The translations under genes and the position numbers were made by a program. From assembly GCA_013398295.1 (NCBI GenBank), contig VZSF01003944.1, positions 484,802 through 548,801 of the forward strand: a stretch of 64,000 bases of DNA, written 5' to 3'. Shown here piece by piece: positions 1 through 10,983 of the stretch (position 1 is its first letter; every line of letters begins with the position of its first letter). The notes beneath the pieces are model-generated. The model made no database searches. It was not told the DNA's origin and worked only from the letters and a program-made list of their open reading frames with translations. This DNA is from Chionis minor (lineage: Eukaryota; Chordata; Aves; Charadriiformes; Chionididae).

Positions 1-99
1 CTGGTAAAGTTGGACGATCACATTCGCAAGCTTGAGACATTGTCAAACCAGAGCAATGAAGGGTCTAGAAATGGCAAGGTGAATGTACAGCAGAAATAG
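1..99 (+). CDS. Possible C-terminal coding exon, partial, cut by window edge
   Basis: The frame beginning at base 1 is open for 32 codons and ends with TAG at 97-99. The first 16 residues (LVKLDDHIRKLETLSN) put L, L, I, L and L at heptad-like spacing, so they could form a short coiled coil or leucine zipper. A polar Ser/Asn/Gly/Lys-rich tail ends in QQK. That pattern suits the extreme C terminus of a larger protein, such as a channel or scaffold with a C-terminal zipper, but I do not recognise the family. The 5' boundary and any splice acceptor lie outside the window. A frame of this length can easily be open by chance, so the call rests on residue pattern alone. If real, the following DNA would be 3' UTR and the gene body would lie to the left. 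Confidence 0.3.
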   Translation: MVKLDDHIRKLETLSNQSNEGSRNGKVNVQQK

Positions 100-1964
100 G
101 ACATACAGAGCCTGACTCTCTTCATGCTTCACCAGCCCAGATCCAGTGTGATTGGTCCTGCTAACATGCATTGATTTACTCCTGATTTATGGCAGAGTAA
201 ATGGAAGCTGAATCGACCTCAAACCAGGGCTCACTGCAGAAAAACTTACTATTCTTGGATTATGCACCATTCACACTGACAAAAGATGCACACCTTAGAC
301 TGAGAAAGATGTTGACAGGTGAAATATATGGGGATACCACGGGAGTGGGAAGAGGGAGAAATTACTCTTAGTTTAATCGGTATTACAATTATGTCTAGAT
401 GTCCCAAATGAATTGCCAAGGCATCCATATTTTCTGCTTTATGAGAGCTAGCACTTTTGAGAAGGAGAGAAGGAAGGGCAACAAGCTTTTTTGTGAATGC
501 TGAACCTTTCAACTCTAAATTTGGAGACACCTGGTTTGCTTCTCAATCAGCTCATCTTCACATTGTCTCAATTTAATGTCTCATATAATGTTTATCTACT
601 GTAATCAAGCAGTAAACTGACTAAGAATGGAATTTGTCACAGTCAAAAACATACAGACCCTCTTTTTACCTGCAACTTTTTAGACCACTTTCCCTTCCCT
701 CTGTGACCTAGGGTGAAGATCTAACAAGCCAGGCCTACCTGGAAACAAACACCAATTGTACCTCGAAGTCTGTAATTCTGTCAGAGTAGTGGACAGCTGC
801 ATTTACTAGCAGAAAAGCCAATGTCTTTAAAGTCCATCTACTGTTGTTCTATCCATGGTCTCCAAGGATACTGACTTCCTAAGATGAAACTCATGAAGTG
901 GTTCATTTTCAGAGGCATTCTGTATCAGCTCGTTACCTTATGTCCCCTACTGTTTACGCCATCTCAGAGAGAATAGTTTGACCCTTCTAAATGTATCCGT
1001 CAGGGACAGATCTCTCCAAAAAGTACTGTGGTCTAAAGGAAATATGGCTCTGCAGTGATGCTGATGCAAATGCTGATCATCCACACCACTGGTACTGACA
1101 AATCTGATTCAAAAAATGAATACTTCATAGCATGAAATAACCCAGGGACATTTTTAAATCTCAGGCTGCTTTACAGCTATTATATGGCTTGACTCACTCT
1201 CACTAAGCACACACACAGAATGGCAATGTGACTACTGTGCTAGAGGCAAGGCTAACAGTATCCATGGGGATTTTTTAACAGCTGAATTCAAGAGAATAGT
1301 GTATGAATTCACATCTGAGATTTTTCCTTGTTTTTTATGTAACTCCTACCCAGTCAAACTTGAACTGAAAATAACATGACAAACCTAATCAGTGCAAATC
1401 CGTCCCAGCTGAAGAGATGTTTTCTCCTTCAGCAGGTCAGAAGATATTGAGAATCTTTAAAATTGTTCCCTGAAAAATAAACCCAACCCATTACTTGGTT
1501 TGTTTCTTTGAAAAAATAGTAACCTGTGGAACTGTTATTTAGCAGAGATATTCTTCTAACATGAACACATTATTACATGAGTAGTTGATCTGAAGTTAAT
1601 ATGAATCAGTGGCAGTGTAAGAGCATTGAAGATCTGGCTGCAGAAGAGCAGCTGTGGTTAATGATAGGAAGATATATTCCATATTTGAATCTGATCTTTT
1701 TTATCAGTAAGCCTGATTAACTGGAAAAAAATAGTACAAAAAAGTCAAGGGAGGGAGAAAACCTTAAGGAATTACCTTTATCTACAGTGGCATCTCATAT
1801 TTTTAGGAGTTTTTTAGTGCTGTGCTTTTTCCCCCCTTTATACTGAATTTAAATGGCCCCATCTAAGTTGGGTGCCTCATTGCATTCACTACCTTGTATG
1901 ATAAATTAGAGTCTACCTACCCAGGAATTTACAGTCCAGAAGTCTCATTTAGCTTGAAGAGAAA
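100..1964. other. Unique AT-rich DNA, possible 3' UTR then intergenic
   Basis: No open frame of note and no recognised repeat. If the frame ending at base 99 is genuine, the first part would be its 3' untranslated region. An AATAAA motif lies in the stretch around 1475, but the motif is common by chance. Otherwise I see nothing here. Confidence 0.4.
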
Positions 1965-2222
1965 GGCACAAATTTTAAACTAAAAGAGGGTAGATTCAGA
2001 CTAGATAGAAGGAAGACATTTTTTACAATGAGAATGATAAAACACTGGCACAGGTTGTCCGGGGAGGTGGTTGTTGCCCCATCCCTGGAAACATTCAAGG
2101 TCAGGTTGGATGGGGCTCTGAGCAGCCTGATCTAGGGGAAGCCGTGCCTGCTTATTGCAGGAGGGTTGGACTAGCTGGCCTTTAAAGGTTACAAACCATT
2201 CTGTTATTTTATGATTCTATGA
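1965..2222 (+). mobile_element. CR1 LINE 3'-end fragment
   Basis: This is the 3' terminal part of a chicken-repeat-1 type non-LTR retrotransposon in plus orientation. It contains diverged versions of the last coding stretch (a lysine/arginine-rich segment followed by the HW..LSGEVV-type block near 2045-2075) and the non-coding tail. It ends with short ATTCTRTG-like repeats (TTCTGTTATTTTATGATTCTATGA) at 2199-2222, the signature end of CR1. It is strongly 5' truncated, as most CR1 copies are, and has no coding capacity. The 5' edge is approximate. Confidence 0.9.
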
Positions 2223-5039
2223 ATTTCACCCATGCCCCACACCAGTGTCCCCAAAAACTGAAGGGCTGAGACACAAATAGACATACAGAACCACTTGTGG
2301 TTCTCTTGATCCACAACCAGTGCCCTATCCAGTAGATCAGTCCTGAGGTCTTTCATATTATGACAAACATATGCGTGTATGCACTGTTCGTTATTATTAA
2401 ATAATATACCATAATAAATGACAGATTGAAAAATTAGAGCTTTACATTTATATGTTTTAAATTTAAAAGCTTTAAATTTAAAACCTTTCTAATGACTTGT
2501 CAAGAGTTTTTGAAGTGGGGACAGTTCAGATGCCCAAGTGACATAAGGTCAGGATTTCTCTCTGCTTCCTCTTAAGTTTGTTATTTGATATCTAAACACC
2601 TATATATAAGGTCTCTACACAACTTCTGGACACTTCATCACAACACAGAAATGCCAAAAATAGCTCATAAAACATCCTTAAAGATAGAAAATTTAAAGAA
2701 AAAAAAATTATCTATGAAACAATGAAAGAGAAAAAATGGGAAGAGAATGGGAAGATAGTATTTTTTTAATCATTTGAATGACCAAAATCAAAGTACCATT
2801 GTGGAGAATAAAAGAAATCTTAAATATTTTAGCTTGAAAACTAAATGAATTCTGCAGAATAAATACCTAGTCAATTTAGGAGCCTGCTTCTAAATGTAAG
2901 AGCCTCTTAGGCATTTTGATCTTTTGCATCTAATAATAGCATCTACGCATACTCAGGTCAAATGCGTAAGTATTCACATCCAACTGCAAGAGGGGTGAAA
3001 CCAGGAGATGAGAGCAAACATTAGCTCTGGTAGCCCAGATGCTTTGTCTCCCTGAGCAGACAGCTCTTCACTCCAGAATACCCGGTAAGTAATCTGGGGA
3101 TACCCACATAAGTAACTGCCCACAAATAGAAATACTCAGGTCAGGCCAGCGCGTTGCGCTAGGTGATTACGCCTTTATTTATAGGTGCCTCTGAGCAGTT
3201 TATTCAACATTTTACAAGAGAGATTGTACAAGAGGGCATTCTGTTCTCATCTCAAGCAGCTGGCAGTATAAATAAATGGATTTTACACACCATCGACAGA
3301 GATTCAGAAGCAACTTCATTCTTCCTTGGTTATCTCCTCTGCCTGTTTGATTCCCAATTCCACTTCTAGCTCTGTGATAGGCAATCGCTGAAGGCAAGAC
3401 ATGGAACCAAATATTCTGAGGGAAAGAAATCAGAACTGCTCCTAGTGTAGCTGACTTTTTCAAGATTTTGTCTCAATAAAAATACTGCTTTATTTAGGTA
3501 GTTCTTTTCATAAGGTATACAGTGAGACAGTTTATCTGTGTAGAAAACATATGTCCTGTGAAGATTATGGAATATAAAGGAAAGCTGGATGTCCAACCCC
3601 CTCTCATTTCTAAAGGAATGGCTGCACCTCAGTTCTCTTACGTACCTATAAGAAACACTTGTTTTGTGTTCTTGGCTGCTAGTGCCAGACAATTTGCCTG
3701 GTCTTGCAAGTACTAAAACATGTAAGCCTAGAGGCTTTGTTCTTTATGTACAGGAATAAAAAAATGTGTAAGACTTTTAATTGAAGTACAGGTCCAAAAA
3801 ATGCTTCTGTCACCTCTGAAAAACAGTGATGGGTGCTATGTGTTGTAAACTATAGCTGCAAAAAGACGCCAGCAGGACCTGCATTCACTGCATTAAGGGC
3901 ACTAAGTGAGGAGTGCAAGTCCTGGGTTCTTGCTTCTGCTCGAAAGCTTTGACTAGACAGTCACAGAATTAGAAAACAGGAGGAATGGCTTGAGCAGACT
4001 GGTTGCCAGCATCCTACCCCCTGTGTGATTTAGATCTCATCTGGCCTGACTGGATGATGCATGGATGCCACATCTGGACTATAGACTGAAAAATTAAAAA
4101 GGAATTCATTGGTGTCAGTAGTCTTACCTAGCATTGAATAATACCTTTATTAAAGTGTAATGTATTGAAAATTCAACAGAAAAGATTGCATGCAATGTTC
4201 CCCTGTATTGATATATGAAACATAACCGGGCATTGTTGTTCTCATTTCAGTGTAATTGCTGAAGAATTGTCCCATTAGTCTCTGGCAATTTGTGAACAGC
4301 AAAAAGGAGCCATATGAAGTGAACTGAAAATAACATCATCAAATAACCTACAAAGGAAAATAGAAGAAGAAAAATAGTGTGAATACAAGGTCAGCACTGG
4401 ACAATAAACATCTAATGTGTGTGGCTGCAATATGATTGCTCACATTTAAATATTTATTCATTTTAGGGATAATTCAGTCCAATAAAATTATAACTCTATT
4501 GCAGTCATTCTTATTTGAGCCATCCTTTATTTCTGCATCTACGTAAATCCAAGAGGATGAATAAAGTTGATAAACAGCCTCTAGATCAGCTGAAATTCTC
4601 TGTGGACACAGACTTGCCTTGGGGCTTCATGGATTTCATGGATCACAAAGCTGAGTCCTGTAAGCACTTTCAGAGGGAACTGCTCATGTTGGTGGGATAC
4701 TACTCCCCTGTACTCCTGCCTCTCCGAAGGGCAGTGTAAGGGGACCGTGAAAAATATCGTAAAGATTATTCCTTTTGCACAGCATTAAAAAATACAAACT
4801 TAAGCAGCTCTTTGGAAGCTGGTCTATTCTTGTAACAGCCCCTGAAACCTCTGATGGTCATAAGAGGACGTCACACGTAGGGTTGCATTTTGTCACCCTT
4901 TTAGGGCACTTCATGAAGTGTCATGTCTCTCGCCACTACTGTTCAAGTAAACGCTGCAGGGTAGCCTTTTACTCCAGTAACAACAATGCCTATATCAGGT
5001 TTGTAAGATGGTAGAAGGGGAAGAGAAATGATGGAGAGG
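2223..5039. other. Unique AT-rich DNA without a recognised gene
   Basis: Short open frames on both strands only. There is a near-perfect AT-rich inverted repeat at 2454-2484, listed separately. A strong 5' splice-like motif (CCG/GTAAGTA) lies at 3084/3085 and a pyrimidine-rich AG at 2576, but the interval carries no open frame, so no exon is called. No transposon was recognised. Confidence 0.4.
2454..2484. repeat. Near-palindromic AT inverted repeat
   Basis: Eleven-base arms, GTTTTAAATTT at 2454-2464 and AAATTTAAAAC at 2474-2484, flank a nine-base centre that itself contains AAAGCTTT. The whole is one base from a perfect palindrome and could form a small cruciform or hairpin. It may simply reflect low-complexity sequence. 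Confidence 0.75.
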
Positions 5040-5609
5040 ACTGGGAACAGAAAGGGAGTGTTAGGTACTCCTGTGGGTTTGAGACCATTTAAATTGTTCA
5101 CTGAGGCCTGAAACAGTAGAATGATATTCATGGCTATTGCATCTCCAGTAATTACTTCCAGGCTGAAAGAACTCATTGTTCCTAAAATGCCATCCTTGAT
5201 CAACTGTAAATTTCAGGCCTGTTTTGCAAGGGTCACGGTAACATTCAACAGCATTTTGAACCCAGTGGCTTTCTGGAAGTCATGCACAGCGCGGCTTGTA
5301 GTGATACAGTCAGGCACTGTTTGTCACTACTCGGCTGTGGAGAACTTCTCTGGCTCTTTTTGTCTCAATGGGCATGTCATTGCTGAGCAGTGTGACAGCC
5401 TCAAGCGTCACAAGAGCAAAATGGCTCTTTTTTTAAGTTTTGTTGTGAACCTTCAACCTTTTGGCAGTGGAAAATGCCGATGCTGACAGGAATTGCGTTT
5501 CTCTGAAGAGCACTTGGTCCAAGTGCTGTAGTTTTGGCAGCTCTGGCTTAAGGAGATCTAAATCTCGGTGCTGTACAACATCCTGGGTGCTTTCATTCCC
5601 CCCATGCAC
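5040..5609 (-). pseudogene. Doubtful broken coding remnant, family unknown
   Basis: Read on the minus strand, 5609 to 5436 is open for 58 codons. After one TAA at 5433-5435 the same frame stays open for 40 more codons to 5313. This second segment contains the protein-like string TLEAVTLLSNDMPIETKRAR. A different minus frame is then open from 5203 to 4943 (86 codons) with a helix-rich, hydrophobic composition (for example GILGTMSSFSLEVITGDAIA). Consecutive open pieces joined by a stop and a frame change are what a decayed intronless gene copy would look like. I could not name a parent gene and see no poly(A) tail or target-site duplication. The plus strand of the same interval also holds open frames (5121-5486, 5461-5676), which weakens the case. 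It could be ordinary unique DNA with few stops. Confidence 0.2.
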
Positions 5610-7385
5610 TCAATGCACATTTGCGTCTGTTACAAATTGTTTCTTTCTAGCTCTTGTACTGAGAAGTCATTGCTAAATCTCAGTGAAGAGCATTAGTCAT
5701 TTGCACTGATTGTATTTATTATTTGCCTTTTGTCATGTTGTGAATCAACAATATTTTGCTGTGTTTGTCAACTGCAAAAACAAAATCTAAAAGCAGCCAA
5801 ACCCTGGGCCCTTTCTTTTACCCCAGTGTGATATCAGTTATCTAAACAATGACAACAATAACATAGCCCATTAAAAAGTCATCATATTCTTGCTGCAAGC
5901 ACTGCATTTACAGAGAAAAGGAAAGGGAAAAGTAGGTCTCCCTTTGCATTCAACAGAAACACATTTCTAATGAATGAAATGCAGTGGCCTAAAGCAGGCA
6001 CGTAAGCAGATCACTTAACCAGTCCTTCTGGGTGAGCAATGTTAAAGGTACTTTCCCAGTTAAATGTACTTTCAAGCCAGAGACTTTAAGGAAAGACACG
6101 CCAGTATCTCTCATCTGTGGAAAAGGGTGAATGCTACAAACACTGCTGTAAGTATGGAGGGAAATCAACTCTGGAAGGAAAAGTAAGAAAGGAAGCCTGC
6201 ATGTAAATGGTGAAATCATGAAGAAAACTGTAACCAAACTACAGAGAATTAAAAAAAAAACAAAAGCAACAACACAAAAAACCAACAACCCACAAATTTA
6301 TTGTATGAACAAACTAAAATATATTAAAATCACAAAAAAAAAAAGAATAACAGGAATTAAGAGAACCTGATCTACTTCTTTATTTAAGGCAGCGATGAAT
6401 AACAAATAAGGATGTTATGCAGCAGTAAGGGCATCACCTCGGTGTTTTGTATCCAAAGCTTTCCTAAGAATTCATAACCTAACCTCCTAAGATTAGTCGT
6501 GCTGAATGCAGCGGGCGCTGCGGGTGCTCTAAAGCAGGTCACTTATACTGAAGTGTCTGCATACGTGTTTAGTTTACTGTTCTGCTGGCACTCTGATTTG
6601 CTTAGCTTTTAAAAGGTTTTATATCTTAGTGTCTTTTGAACCGATGACAAAATGTGGATAAACGGTAACAAATTTAATGAGGTGACCATTGGGGCCATAC
6701 TTACACCTGTGTGTTAGGGGCGGGAAGATACAGAGCCTCTTAGATAAGTGAGTACTGCCTAGGCAGACAGTCCCCCCCTAATCCATACTGCACCTATCAG
6801 ATGTCAGTGCTCCAGAGTACATTGAGTAGCCGCAGTTGGGAATCACAGCAGTTTTTCAAACTAAAGCTATATGAATCTAGGCATTCAGGAACCTCTTGGC
6901 CCTCCTTACAGTGATCTGAGCAGACGCCTAACAAATAAGGAGCTGAACGTAGTTCTTCTGAAGAGTTAATTAATTTATCCCACTTTTAGACCACTGGAGT
7001 CCTCAAGTTTGTGCCAAGTTTTTACAAGCTGTCTGTTACCATGCCCATTGATTTTGATATACATTAAGCTGTGTGAACCAGCATGTAGAACCAGAGTGTA
7101 CATGCTGGGCTTATAAACACCACCTTCCTCAAGTAAGTAAATGAAGATGCACTTGAAACATCATTCAGACGTGCTGTTGAGAGTCACAGTTTAATGACAG
7201 TTTTGAAACTGACTTTTATTCCTCTTGCCCAATGTTAAGATATCCCAGAGGTACCGCCACACAACACTGGATCCAGGATGCATCTCTGTCTTTTTCTTAG
7301 CTGGCTGAAACTATGTGTTGCCTTTAAAATGCACCATCAGCTTTTAGAAGTCATAATTAGATAAACTTTCAGGGAAGTCAGGGTG
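5610..7385. other. Unique AT-rich DNA without a recognised gene
   Basis: AT-rich sequence with several A-rich runs (around 6250-6345). No long open frame, repeat family or RNA gene was recognised. The right edge is where the duplicated assembly block begins. Confidence 0.4.
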
Positions 7386-8701
7386 TAATTTTGGCAATCT
7401 GGAATATTCAAAAAGCATGCGTCAAGATAAAATATTCTTTTTGCGAGTGGAAAAGCAATAGATTTTTTTCCCTCTTTCATTCCATTTGTTCATTTAGAGT
7501 GTCTGGGGTTTTGTGCTCTGTCACAGAGACCACAAATTCCCTTTTCTTCTTTCTTTTAAATTATTGTTACTATTGCTGATGATTTTGTTTTGGTAAAAGC
7601 TAGGCTTCTCACAAAATCAAATTAATCCTCTGTCTGGAGCTTTAAGAAACCTCCAGGGTAATGAGGTCTGTTGGGGGAGTTCGCAACAATGGAAAGCTCA
7701 TACAGAGAGGTGAAAATGAGATTAAACCCATTGTATTTGAAAGTTTTAATTAAAGTATGACATGGAGATCTCTTTTTCTTTTTTTCCTTTCTTTTTTAAA
7801 CTCAGAAATATAAGGAATTTTTACCTTGTAGTAAAAATGTTTAGTGGCCCGCAGGCACCTGAAGTCACTAGTCACCTGAGTGGCTGGTTTAGAGAGGGAT
7901 AGCTGTGGTAGAAAGCAAATCCATTGCTTCTATTTGCTACTTCCTGTAGTAGAAAAGCAAGAAGCAACGGGTCAAAATTGGGCAAAAAGATACTTTTCTT
8001 ATGTTACACATTGTTGGTTTACAGATGACAAGAGCTGCGGGGGATTCCTATGGAATATAGGCATATATATTGGTAATATAGATTTATATTTCTTATTACT
8101 GACAAAGGCACATTGCTGTTGGACAACTCATCAGGGTTAAAGAGGGGGACATGACAGAAAGAGGACCAGATGACACCAACCATCACGTCAGGATAATAAT
8201 TCAGAAGTATTCCTGTTTCTCAGAACAAACAATTCCTGGAATAAGACATATTATTTACTGCAGGCATATTGCCCTTTAGACTCAAAGTGTCTTCTGAACT
8301 GAGATCACTACCTCCTACATAAGGACATTCATCACATTTCCAAGTAAATATCAAATAACAGCGGGTGACCTGTATTTGCAAAATGTATATGGCATAATCG
8401 AATGTGCAGCAAAAGCAGCTTAATATTTTGCCCAAATCTGTGTCCTGCAAAAAGAGACACCCTGGCCTTCCAGGCAGGGCCACTGTTTGTTTAAACAGAT
8501 TGCCTCCTTGTTTTCTGTTTGTGTTTATTAACCCCATAGCACATTAGTGGTGTGAGACAGGAGAGGAGGAAGCTGTTTGGGTGCAGGAGAAGCAGGTCTC
8601 CCCCTGCCAGTTGACGTTTGCTGCTTGCACAAGGGAAAGCCGTCACGGATAACACAGAGCAAAGGCACTAGTTAAACCCGAGCTGCAAACGAGAGGCTGA
8701 A
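7386..8701. repeat. False-duplication block, copy 1
   Basis: This 1,316-bp block reappears at 9140-10455 with a constant offset of 1,754 bp. I saw one base difference (C at 7849 versus A at 9603). It ends directly at the 83-N gap, whereas the second copy continues into further unique sequence. Near-identity plus ends at Ns is the mark of overlapping contigs, or two haplotypes, placed side by side rather than a biological tandem duplication. The open frames inside it (for example 7880-8140 plus and 8220-8537 minus) occur in both copies and match no family I know. Confidence 0.9.
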
Positions 8702-8784
8702 NNNNNNNNNNNNNNNNNNNNNNNNNNNNNNNNNNNNNNNNNNNNNNNNNNNNNNNNNNNNNNNNNNNNNNNNNNNNNNNNNNN
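8702..8784. other. Assembly gap (83 N)
   Basis: A run of 83 Ns. The sequence immediately right of it is extremely GC-rich, which is a common reason for read dropout in bird genomes. Confidence 1.
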
Positions 8785-8926
8785 CGGCGATGCTGACACC
8801 CGCCGGCGGCGGCGGGGACTGCGCCGCGGCTCCGCGCCGGCACCTGCCGCCCCGCTCGCCAGCCACCCTGCTCACCAGCCACCACGGGCAAAAACGAGGA
8901 CCCCGATTGCATTCTATTCGGGGGGG
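8785..8926. promoter_or_regulatory. CpG-island fragment beside the gap
   Basis: About the first 80 bases contain 16 CpG dinucleotides by eye (runs such as CCGCCGGCGGCGGCGGGG and GCGCCGCGGCTCCGCGCCGG), in a window that is otherwise CpG-poor and AT-rich. A few more CpGs follow up to a G run at 8920-8926. CpG islands of this type normally mark vertebrate promoters or first exons. The left part is lost in the gap. The GC-rich end of the neighbouring contig (10700-10737, four more CpGs) probably lies on the other side of the same gap. No start codon with a convincing coding frame is visible, so neither the gene nor the direction of transcription can be stated. Confidence 0.6.
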
Positions 8927-9138
8927 AAAAAAAAAAACAAAACCACACAGAAAAAAACCACCACCAAAAAAACCCAACCAAAAAGCATGTAATTTCACCG
9001 GATTTTTTTATTTTTTTATCTTTTTTCTAGTTGCTGAGTGTTGATTACATCAAAGGGAGGCAGGGAAGGGTCTCTCTGATCTTGGAGAACCTTGACTCCC
9101 TCGGTTCTAATGGAAGACAGCGTAGGCAGGAGTTCTCT
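8927..9138. repeat. Second false-duplication block, copy 1
   Basis: This 212-bp block begins in an 11-A run, is followed by A/C-rich low-complexity sequence, and repeats at 10739-10950 with an offset of 1,812 bp. It ends at the single N at 9139. Together with the 1,316-bp block it shows that contigs were laid out in the wrong arrangement. Confidence 0.9.
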
Positions 9139-9139
9139 N
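9139..9139. other. Single-N contig join
   Basis: A single N between the end of one duplicated block (8927-9138) and the start of another (9140-10455). It is best read as a minimal scaffold gap where contigs overlap. Confidence 0.9.
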
Positions 9140-10455
9140 TAATTTTGGCAATCTGGAATATTCAAAAAGCATGCGTCAAGATAAAATATTCTTTTTGCGA
9201 GTGGAAAAGCAATAGATTTTTTTCCCTCTTTCATTCCATTTGTTCATTTAGAGTGTCTGGGGTTTTGTGCTCTGTCACAGAGACCACAAATTCCCTTTTC
9301 TTCTTTCTTTTAAATTATTGTTACTATTGCTGATGATTTTGTTTTGGTAAAAGCTAGGCTTCTCACAAAATCAAATTAATCCTCTGTCTGGAGCTTTAAG
9401 AAACCTCCAGGGTAATGAGGTCTGTTGGGGGAGTTCGCAACAATGGAAAGCTCATACAGAGAGGTGAAAATGAGATTAAACCCATTGTATTTGAAAGTTT
9501 TAATTAAAGTATGACATGGAGATCTCTTTTTCTTTTTTTCCTTTCTTTTTTAAACTCAGAAATATAAGGAATTTTTACCTTGTAGTAAAAATGTTTAGTG
9601 GCACGCAGGCACCTGAAGTCACTAGTCACCTGAGTGGCTGGTTTAGAGAGGGATAGCTGTGGTAGAAAGCAAATCCATTGCTTCTATTTGCTACTTCCTG
9701 TAGTAGAAAAGCAAGAAGCAACGGGTCAAAATTGGGCAAAAAGATACTTTTCTTATGTTACACATTGTTGGTTTACAGATGACAAGAGCTGCGGGGGATT
9801 CCTATGGAATATAGGCATATATATTGGTAATATAGATTTATATTTCTTATTACTGACAAAGGCACATTGCTGTTGGACAACTCATCAGGGTTAAAGAGGG
9901 GGACATGACAGAAAGAGGACCAGATGACACCAACCATCACGTCAGGATAATAATTCAGAAGTATTCCTGTTTCTCAGAACAAACAATTCCTGGAATAAGA
10001 CATATTATTTACTGCAGGCATATTGCCCTTTAGACTCAAAGTGTCTTCTGAACTGAGATCACTACCTCCTACATAAGGACATTCATCACATTTCCAAGTA
10101 AATATCAAATAACAGCGGGTGACCTGTATTTGCAAAATGTATATGGCATAATCGAATGTGCAGCAAAAGCAGCTTAATATTTTGCCCAAATCTGTGTCCT
10201 GCAAAAAGAGACACCCTGGCCTTCCAGGCAGGGCCACTGTTTGTTTAAACAGATTGCCTCCTTGTTTTCTGTTTGTGTTTATTAACCCCATAGCACATTA
10301 GTGGTGTGAGACAGGAGAGGAGGAAGCTGTTTGGGTGCAGGAGAAGCAGGTCTCCCCCTGCCAGTTGACGTTTGCTGCTTGCACAAGGGAAAGCCGTCAC
10401 GGATAACACAGAGCAAAGGCACTAGTTAAACCCGAGCTGCAAACGAGAGGCTGAA
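9140..10455. repeat. False-duplication block, copy 2
   Basis: Copy of 7386-8701. Unlike copy 1 it runs on without a break into unique sequence from 10456, so it probably represents the correct continuation of this locus to the right. Confidence 0.9.
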
Positions 10456-10737
10456 GGGCAGAACTGCATACTGATGACCTCCAGGTGGACCTGGCAAATA
10501 TTTGTGATGTCACAGGAGCATGAAACACTGTTTTCTTTATTGGACAGACAAGAGGATTTATTGAGCCCTTTATCCACCACAGGTGTAGCCGACCCACAAA
10601 ACACAAATATTTATCTTTCTACCTACACAATGCCTCTGTGACACCAGGGGAAAGAAGCTGCTCGGAAGGCATTAATCCTTTCTAGTTTGTTTTTTTTTCC
10701 TCCCTCGGCCTCCTCACCCCGCGTCCCCAGCTCCGGG
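10456..10737. other. Unique contig end rising into GC-rich DNA
   Basis: This sequence should follow 8701 in a corrected assembly. It begins with ordinary composition and ends in a pyrimidine-rich, CpG-containing stretch (10700-10737) that stops at the N at 10738. The other side of the true gap is probably the CpG-dense sequence at 8785. Confidence 0.6.
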
Positions 10738-10738
10738 N
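10738..10738. other. Single-N contig join
   Basis: A single N separating the GC-rich contig end from the second copy of the 212-bp block. Confidence 0.9.
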
Positions 10739-10950
10739 AAAAAAAAAAACAAAACCACACAGAAAAAAACCACCACCAAAAAAACCCAACCAAAAAGCAT
10801 GTAATTTCACCGGATTTTTTTATTTTTTTATCTTTTTTCTAGTTGCTGAGTGTTGATTACATCAAAGGGAGGCAGGGAAGGGTCTCTCTGATCTTGGAGA
10901 ACCTTGACTCCCTCGGTTCTAATGGAAGACAGCGTAGGCAGGAGTTCTCT
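10739..10950. repeat. Second false-duplication block, copy 2
   Basis: Copy of 8927-9138. It continues into unique DNA at 10951, so it is the contig that correctly joins to the right. Confidence 0.9.
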
Positions 10951-10983
10951 AATACTGTTCGATACCTCGATATCCTGGTTTAG
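10843..10983 (+). CDS. Possible 3' exon downstream of the CpG island
   Basis: A T-rich tract ending TATCTTTTTTCTAG (10829-10842) is an excellent vertebrate splice acceptor. The frame starting directly after it is open for 46 codons to TAG at 10981-10983 and reads like protein (for example SVDYIKGRQGRVSLILENLD in the first half and an RRQEF stretch later). No clear GT donor precedes the stop, so it would be a terminal exon. The first 96 bases are also present at 9031-9126 because of the false duplication. Its place just right of the CpG-rich sequence makes a short transcription unit conceivable. The family is not recognised, and a chance T-tract with a chance open frame remains quite possible. 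Confidence 0.25.
   Translation: MLSVDYIKGRQGRVSLILENLDSLGSNGRQRRQEFSNTVRYLDILV

Noticed and set aside
2577..3084. Possible exon between a pyrimidine-rich AG and a CCG/GTAAGTA donor
   Set aside because: No open frame or other support; the interval is long and AT-rich, so it is likely chance.
3145..3175. AGCGCGTTGCGCT motif resembling part of a tRNA D-arm
   Set aside because: No acceptor stem, anticodon arm or T-arm box B could be found around it, so it is not a tRNA gene.
7880..8140. 86-codon frame present twice (also 9634-9894)
   Set aside because: The second occurrence comes from the false duplication, and the translation shows no family features.
7386..10455. A genuine tandem duplication of a locus
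   Set aside because: The copies are near-identical and bounded by Ns, with one copy ending at a gap, which fits an assembly overlap.
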